Assembly: GCF_020618775.1 (NCBI RefSeq)
Contig: NZ_JAESVB010000002.1
Span: 620,001 to 684,000 of the forward strand
Direction of reading: 5' to 3'
From: Acidisoma silvae
GTDB taxonomy: Bacteria; Pseudomonadota; Alphaproteobacteria; Acetobacterales; Acetobacteraceae
DNA: 64,000 nucleotides
Shown here: positions 59,212-64,000 of the stretch, one piece after another
Numbering within the stretch: position 1 is the first letter of the stretch
How the letters are laid out: the number at the start of each line of letters is the position of its first letter
Notes under the pieces: generated by a model
What the model saw: only the letters and a program-made list of their open reading frames with translations
Told to the model about the DNA's origin: nothing
Databases searched by the model: none
Position numbers and translations under genes: made by a program

Positions 59212-60357
59212 ATGATCAAGCCGATCCTCTACGCCGGATTGCCCCTTCTGATGACACTCGGGGGCGCGGCCGCTTTTGCCGACACAATCAAGATCGGTGT
59301 GCCGGTTCCCTTGTCCGGCCCCTATGCCAGCGCCGGCGTCGATGTCCTCAACGCCGCGAAGCTTGCAGCCGCCGATATCAATGCTTCGGGCGGCGTGCTC
59401 GGCAAGCAGATCGAAATTCTCGGCGAGGATGATGCCTGTGACGCGCAGCAGGGCGTGCAGGCGGCCCAGAAACTGGTCGATGCCGGTGTGGCCGCTGTCG
59501 CGGGCGGCTATTGCTCCGGCGCCGCCCTGCCCGAACTCACCGCGCTGCACCGCGCCGGCATCCCCTATATCCTGGATGCCTCAACCAATCCGAAACTGAC
59601 CCAGCTTGGCTTCAACAACGTCTTCCGCACCATCGGCCGCGATGACCAGCAGGGCCCCTTCGCCGCCGCCTTCATGGCCAACTACCTGAAAGCGAAGAAA
59701 GTTGCCGTCATCGACGACAACACCGTCTATTCCAAGGGCCTGGCAGACAATACCGTCGCCGGCCTGAAGAAACTCGGCATCGATGTCGTCTATTACGATG
59801 CCGTCACCCCGGGTCAGATGGACTATTCGGCGGTGCTGAGCCATGTCGCCTCGCTTGGCCCGGATGTGATCGACTATACCGGCTATTTCGCCGAAGCCGG
59901 CCTGATGGCCAAGGAAGCGGCGGCGCTGCACCTCGCGCCCAAGCTGATGGGCGGCGATGCGACAGACGACCCGACGCTGATCAAGACCGCCGGCATGGCC
60001 GCCAACGGCTGGATGGCCACCTGCGCCCCGCTGCCGCAATTCCTGACCGGCGCCAAGGATTTCGTGACGAATTTCACGAAGGCCTACAATACCGCGCCCG
60101 GCCCTTATTCCGTCTATGAATATGACGCGGTGGAAATTGCCGCCAAGACGATCAAGAGCGCCGGCTCCACCGATCCGGCGACCCTCATCGCGGCTCTGCA
60201 CAAAGTGACGGACTATCCGGGCCTGACCGGCAATATCACCTTCAACAGCGTCGGTGACCGTGCGGTCGCGTCTTACATCACCGTTATCGTCAAGGACGAG
60301 GCCTGGGCGCCTTACGTGAAACAGACCCCGGCCGGTCAGTGGGTTCCGGTGCAGTAA
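59212..60357 (+). CDS. livK: Branched-chain amino-acid-binding protein (LivJ/LivK family)
   Basis: This 381-residue periplasmic protein has a Sec signal peptide (MIKPILYAGLPLLMTLGGAAAFA). The classic LivJ/K fold has IKIGVPVPLSGPYASAG, the ligand-binding GGYCSGAALPE and PYILDASTNPKLTQ. It also has VAVIDDNTVYSKGLADN. GGAG lies seven bases before the ATG; the open frame extends further upstream without homology. It leads the second importer cluster (livK, livH, livMG, livF), predicted to bring in Leu, Ile or Val. Confidence 0.93.
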   Translation: MIKPILYAGLPLLMTLGGAAAFADTIKIGVPVPLSGPYASAGVDVLNAAKLAAADINASGGVLGKQIEILGEDDACDAQQGVQAAQKLVDAGVAAVAGGYCSGAALPELTALHRAGIPYILDASTNPKLTQLGFNNVFRTIGRDDQQGPFAAAFMANYLKAKKVAVIDDNTVYSKGLADNTVAGLKKLGIDVVYYDAVTPGQMDYSAVLSHVASLGPDVIDYTGYFAEAGLMAKEAAALHLAPKLMGGDATDDPTLIKTAGMAANGWMATCAPLPQFLTGAKDFVTNFTKAYNTAPGPYSVYEYDAVEIAAKTIKSAGSTDPATLIAALHKVTDYPGLTGNITFNSVGDRAVASYITVIVKDEAWAPYVKQTPAGQWVPVQ

Positions 60358-60393
60358 GACACAGATGATGCAGCCGGTCGGGACTAGACGCTC

Positions 60394-61293
60394 ATGAGCG
60401 AATTCATCCAACTCGTGGTCGCCGGATTAACGACCGGCTCTTTCTACGCCCTCGTGGCGCTTGGCTATACGATGGTCTACGGCATCGTCCGGCTGATCAA
60501 TTTCGCCCATGGCGATATCTTCATGGTCGGCGCCTTCATCGGCTGGACCGTGCTGACGGCGGTCGCCGCCAGCCACATGCCCTGGGGCATCGGCCTTTTG
60601 CTGGCCTTGATCCTGGCCATGCTTCTGACCGGCGGCATCGGCGTCGTGATCGAGCGTTTCGCGTACCAGCCACTGCTGTCGGCACCGCCGTTGTCGATCC
60701 TGATCACCGCGCTCGGCGTCTCAATCGCCCTCGAAAACGGCGTGCTGCTCATCTTCGGTGCAGGCTTCAACACCTATCCGCATCTGATCGGATCGGAAGG
60801 GTTCATGCTCGGTGGTGCCCATATCACCAATATCCAGGTCGGCATCATCGTCCTGAGCTTCCTGCTCATGGGCGGCCTTTATCTGTTCGTGCATCACACC
60901 TTCATCGGCACCGCCATGCGGGCGCTCGCCGTCGACCGCGACGCCGCGCGGCTGATGGGCATCAATGTCGAGCGCGTCATTCAGATCACCTTCTTCCTCG
61001 GCTCGTCACTCGCTGCCGTCGCCGGGGTGATGGAGGGGCTGTATTATACGGAAATCAACTTCTTCATGGGCTTCGTCGTCGGCCTGCGCGCCTTCACGGC
61101 CGCCGTCCTCGGCGGCATCGGCAATATCCCCGGCGCCATGGCCGGCGGCCTGCTCATCGGCCTGCTGGAAGCCTTCAGCGCCGGCTATATCTCTTCCCGC
61201 TGGACCGACGTCATCGTCTTCCTCGTGCTGATCGGCACGCTCGTCATCAAACCCACCGGCCTCTTCGGTGAGCGTGTCGTGGAGCGCATGTGA
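60394..61293 (+). CDS. livH: Branched-chain amino-acid ABC transporter permease LivH
   Basis: This 299-residue permease has eight helices and the motif GLTTGSFYALVALGYTMVYGIVRLINFAHGDIFMVGAF. The coupling loop is GTAMRALAVDRDAARLMGINVERV, and LGGIGNIPGAMAGGLLIGLLEAF lies near the C-terminus. It follows livK by 36 bases and overlaps the LivM-LivG gene by 4 bases (ATGTGACG region). Confidence 0.95.
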   Translation: MSEFIQLVVAGLTTGSFYALVALGYTMVYGIVRLINFAHGDIFMVGAFIGWTVLTAVAASHMPWGIGLLLALILAMLLTGGIGVVIERFAYQPLLSAPPLSILITALGVSIALENGVLLIFGAGFNTYPHLIGSEGFMLGGAHITNIQVGIIVLSFLLMGGLYLFVHHTFIGTAMRALAVDRDAARLMGINVERVIQITFFLGSSLAAVAGVMEGLYYTEINFFMGFVVGLRAFTAAVLGGIGNIPGAMAGGLLIGLLEAFSAGYISSRWTDVIVFLVLIGTLVIKPTGLFGERVVERM

Positions 61294-63116
61294 CGATGCA
61301 GGGACTTCTCAACCGCCCCATCTCCGCCGCCGGAATCGTCGCCCTTGCGGTCGCCGCGATTCTTCCCTTCTTCTGTCACAACTATATCGTCGATGTGGCG
61401 CTCACCATCGTCACCTACGGCATCCTCGCCCTGGGGCTGAACATCGTCGTGGGCTATGCCGGCCTGCTCGACCTCGGCTACGCCGCTTTTTTTGCCATCG
61501 GCGCCTATACGACGGCGCTGCTGGAAACGCTGCTCAACTTCAACTTCTGGGAGACGATCCCCTTCTCCCTGCTGTTCGCCGGCATTTCGGGCATCATCAT
61601 CGGCTACCCGACGCTCCGGCTGCGCAGCGATTATCTGGCCATCGTTACGCTCGGCTTCGGCGAAATCGTGCGCATCATCGCGACCAATCTCGATATCACC
61701 GGCGGCCCCAACGGCATCTACGGCATCAACCCCGCCAATCTGCTGGGGCATGACCTGACATCGCCGAAATCGGTCTATGCGCTCGGGCTCGTCTTTCTGG
61801 TTTGCGTGCTCATTTTGGTGATCCGCCTCGGCCGGTCGCGCCTTGGCCGCGCCTGGACCAGCCTGCGCGAGGACGAGAATGCGGCGGAGGCCGTCGGCGT
61901 GCCGACGCTGCGCGTCAAGATGCTGGCCTATGTCATCGGCGCGCTCATCGGCGGCCTTGGCGGCAGCCTGTTCGCGGCACGTTTCGGCACGATCGATCCC
62001 AGTTCCTTCACCTATGCCCAATCCGTCAGCATTCTGATCATTGTGGTGCTGGGCGGACGCGGCAGCATTCCCGGCGTTCTGCTCGGCGCCATCATCATCG
62101 CCGGCCTGCCGGAGGCGCTGCGCTTCCTCAATCTGTGGCGGGAATTCGTCTTCGCGATCGCCCTTATCCTGCTCATGCTGGTACGGCCGCAGGGTCTTTG
62201 GCCGGCGCGGCTGCGCCATATCGCGCCGCCCTCGGCGGAGGACGCCCATGCCACGCCCCATGCCGAGGTTGCCGAGCAGATTGCCGAAACAACGGCAGGC
62301 GAGCCCGATGTGCTGCTGGAAGCGCGCGACGTCAGCCGCGTCTTCGGTGGGCTGAAAGCCGTTTCCAACGTCAACTTCACCGTCCATCGCGGCGAAATCC
62401 TCAGCATCATCGGGCCGAACGGCGCCGGCAAAACCACGGTCTTCAACTGCCTGACCGGTGTTATTCCCCCCAGCGCCGGCGCCATCATCTGGAACGGCAA
62501 ACCGCTCGCCAAGCTCGCCCCGCATAAGGTCGTGGCGCGCGGCCTCGCCCGCACCTTCCAGGGCATCCGGCTTTTCGACAATCTGACGGTCTTCGAGAAT
62601 GTGCTGGTCGGCATGGATCACCGCTTCCATGTCTCCCTCGCGTCCGAAATGCTGGCTTTGTCCTATGCGCGGCGGGAGACGCATCTGCATCATGCCGCCG
62701 GGCGCAACTGGCTGGAATTCGTGGGCCTGACGGCACAGGCAGGTCTGCGCGCCGGGGATCTGCCCTATGGCGATCAGCGCCGGCTGGAAATCGCGCGCGC
62801 ACTCGCCGGCCAGCCGCAACTGCTGCTGCTGGACGAGCCGGCCGCCGGCATGAATCCGACCGAAAAACAGTCCCTGATGGGCCTCATCCGCCGCATTCGC
62901 GACCTCGGCACCACCGTGCTGCTGATCGAGCATGACATGCTGCTGGTGATGGGCGTGTCGGACCGCGTCATCGTCATGGATCGTGGACAGGTCATCGCCT
63001 CCGGCTCGCCGTCCGAGGTGCAGTCCAATCCCCGCGTCATCGAAGCCTATCTCGGCGCGGGCGAGGATGAAGACGAGGACAGCCTCGCCGCCGTCAGCGA
63101 AGGAGCCGTGGCATGA
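61290..63116 (+). CDS. Fused branched-chain amino-acid permease-ATPase (LivM-LivG)
   Basis: This single 608-residue frame joins two components that are usually separate. Residues 1 to about 310 are the permease LivM: LNIVVGYAGLLDLGYAAFFAIGAYTTALL, coupling loop LGRAWTSLREDENAAEAVGV, LGGRGSIPGVLLGAIIIAG. After an acidic, Ala/Glu-rich linker, residues from about 345 are LivG: Walker A GPNGAGKTT near 374, RTFQGIRLFDNLTVFENV, signature-like LPYGDQRRLEIARAL, Walker B LLLLDEPAAGMNP. Its start overlaps livH and its stop overlaps livF. Confidence 0.94.
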   Translation: MTMQGLLNRPISAAGIVALAVAAILPFFCHNYIVDVALTIVTYGILALGLNIVVGYAGLLDLGYAAFFAIGAYTTALLETLLNFNFWETIPFSLLFAGISGIIIGYPTLRLRSDYLAIVTLGFGEIVRIIATNLDITGGPNGIYGINPANLLGHDLTSPKSVYALGLVFLVCVLILVIRLGRSRLGRAWTSLREDENAAEAVGVPTLRVKMLAYVIGALIGGLGGSLFAARFGTIDPSSFTYAQSVSILIIVVLGGRGSIPGVLLGAIIIAGLPEALRFLNLWREFVFAIALILLMLVRPQGLWPARLRHIAPPSAEDAHATPHAEVAEQIAETTAGEPDVLLEARDVSRVFGGLKAVSNVNFTVHRGEILSIIGPNGAGKTTVFNCLTGVIPPSAGAIIWNGKPLAKLAPHKVVARGLARTFQGIRLFDNLTVFENVLVGMDHRFHVSLASEMLALSYARRETHLHHAAGRNWLEFVGLTAQAGLRAGDLPYGDQRRLEIARALAGQPQLLLLDEPAAGMNPTEKQSLMGLIRRIRDLGTTVLLIEHDMLLVMGVSDRVIVMDRGQVIASGSPSEVQSNPRVIEAYLGAGEDEDEDSLAAVSEGAVA

Positions 63117-63838
63117 CGCTGCTGAATGTCGAAGGCCTGCAAGTGGGTTACGGCAAGGTCGAAGTGCTGCACGGCATTGGCCTGACCGTGGGCACAGGGG
63201 AAATCGTGGCCCTGCTGGGCAGCAATGGCGCCGGCAAAACCACCACCCTGCGCACCCTTTCTGGTCTGGAACCCGCGCGCGGCGGCAAGGTGATGCTGGA
63301 CGGGCAGGCCATCACCAACCTGCCTGCCCACAAGATCGCCGCCCTTGGCCTCGCTCATGTGCCGGAGCGTCGGCGGCTGTTTGCCCCGCTGACGGTCGAG
63401 GAAAATCTCAAGCTCGGCGGCTATCTCATCCGCAACCAGCAGGCCGAGCTGAAGCGCCGCATCGACGCCATGTATGTTCTGTTTCCGCGCCTGCTGGAGC
63501 GGCGGCTGCAACTGGCCGGCACGCTCTCGGGCGGGGAGCAGCAGATGGTGGCCATCGCCCGCGCGCTGATCCTGCAACCCAAACTTCTGGTGCTGGATGA
63601 GCCGTCCATGGGTCTGGCGCCGCTGGTGGTGCGGTCCATCTTCGCCATCATCAAGCGCCTGCGGGATCAGGGCATGGGCATTCTGCTGGTGGAGCAGAAC
63701 GCGCGGCAGACGCTGAAAATCGCCGACCGCGCCTATGTTTTGGAGAATGGCGGCATCATGCTGGAAGGCGATGCCGCCACGCTGGCGCAGGACCGGCGGG
63801 TGCAGGCGGCCTATCTGGGCGGTGCGGCGGCGGCTTGA
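63113..63838 (+). CDS. livF: Branched-chain amino-acid ABC transporter ATPase LivF
   Basis: This 241-residue ATPase has Walker A GSNGAGKTT and the LivF motif ERRRLFAPLTVEENLKLGG. It also has signature LSGGEQQMVAIARAL, Walker B LLVLDEPSMGLAP and LVEQNARQTLKIADRAYVLENG. It would pair with the ATPase half of the fused LivM-LivG protein. It overlaps that gene by 4 bases, indicating coupled translation. Confidence 0.95.
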   Translation: MTLLNVEGLQVGYGKVEVLHGIGLTVGTGEIVALLGSNGAGKTTTLRTLSGLEPARGGKVMLDGQAITNLPAHKIAALGLAHVPERRRLFAPLTVEENLKLGGYLIRNQQAELKRRIDAMYVLFPRLLERRLQLAGTLSGGEQQMVAIARALILQPKLLVLDEPSMGLAPLVVRSIFAIIKRLRDQGMGILLVEQNARQTLKIADRAYVLENGGIMLEGDAATLAQDRRVQAAYLGGAAAA

Positions 63839-63886
63839 CCTCTGCTCCGCCCCGGTTTCGACTGGGGCGGAGACGGAGATAAGCCC

Positions 63887-64000
63887 TTGCAGACAATGAT
63901 CCCCCTCGCCGAACGTGCCGGCGCGCTGTTGAAAGCCCGTGGCGAGACCATCGGCGTGGCCGAATCCTCCTCGGGCGGGCTGATCTCGGCCGCTCTGCTC
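63887..64000 (+). CDS. CinA-family nicotinamide-nucleotide amidohydrolase (partial, N-terminal part)
   Basis: The window ends 38 codons into this gene. The visible part (MQTMIPLAERAGALLKARG then IGVAESSSGGLISAALL) is the start of the CinA C-terminal domain, with the AES-x-(S/T)-G-GL motif of the NMN deamidase active site. It appears to be the stand-alone domain (PncC/YgaD type). TTG 63887 has GGAG eight bases upstream; ATG 63896 is the alternative start. Confidence 0.88.
   Translation, partial: MQTMIPLAERAGALLKARGETIGVAESSSGGLISAALL

Noticed and set aside
61185-62933. A 582-codon minus-strand frame opposite the LivM-LivG fusion
   Set aside because: It has no domain and is antisense to a protein with clear permease and ATPase motifs.

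Overview
This window looks like chromosomal DNA of a high-GC alphaproteobacterium, most likely of the Acetobacteraceae/Rhodospirillales. That placement is inference from gene content and protein sequence style: an EipB-type envelope protein, a FnrL-type regulator, a PmtA-like methyltransferase, and a GyrA with alanine at the quinolone-contact position. No insertion sequence, prophage, CRISPR array, rRNA operon or biosynthetic cluster is visible. Coding density is high, both strands are used, and the few gaps over 300 bases hold hairpins or leaders.

Layout. 1-10 kb: tail of a LysR regulator, nth, mnmA, a CpdA-like phosphodiesterase, tRNA-Met, two small alphaproteobacterial proteins, a quinone-reductase-like MDR divergent from HxlR, AraC, an FMN reductase/XapX/monooxygenase string, a cyanate-detoxification operon (carbonic anhydrase, small membrane protein, cyanase), and a HIBADH-family dehydrogenase. 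10-19 kb: EipB, a CHAP lipoprotein, a ThiF/MoeB-DsrE pair, an SH3 protein, a short RNase E/G, a PmtA-like methyltransferase, ctaB (heme O synthase), an M32 carboxypeptidase and tRNA-Phe. 19-26 kb: exported dienelactone hydrolase, amidase, TetR, AbrB-family membrane protein, SDR, exported histidine phosphatase and tRNA-Ser. 26-37 kb: the information-processing core lepA, a PilJ-GGDEF protein, truB-rpsO-pnp, gyrA-coaD-cyclophilin and tRNA-Lys.

37-48 kb: a complete branched-chain-amino-acid-type ABC importer (livG, livF, binding protein, livH, livM) followed by an iron-type alcohol dehydrogenase; then a D-2-hydroxyacid dehydrogenase/ArsR pair divergent from an Old Yellow Enzyme; then a PAS-GGDEF protein. 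47-59 kb is a microaerobic/anaerobic respiration block. cydDC-cbpA-cbpM-ackA run leftwards and cydAB plus two small membrane proteins run rightwards from one intergenic region that holds a good FNR box. A [4Fe-4S] Fnr-type regulator, with an FNR-like box of its own, lies just beyond, next to a TDT-family transporter. 59-64 kb: a second branched-chain amino-acid importer, in which the permease LivM and the ATPase LivG are fused in one 608-residue protein, then the start of a CinA-family gene.

I did not find a clearly new multi-gene system. The observations most worth a second look are: the N-terminally extended CydX and the 33-residue ORF after it; the FNR-box layout of the cyd region; the natural alanine in GyrA; the LivM-LivG fusion; the small membrane protein inside the cyanate operon; the RNase E/G gene with no ordinary start codon where homology begins; and several strong unexplained intergenic palindromes.
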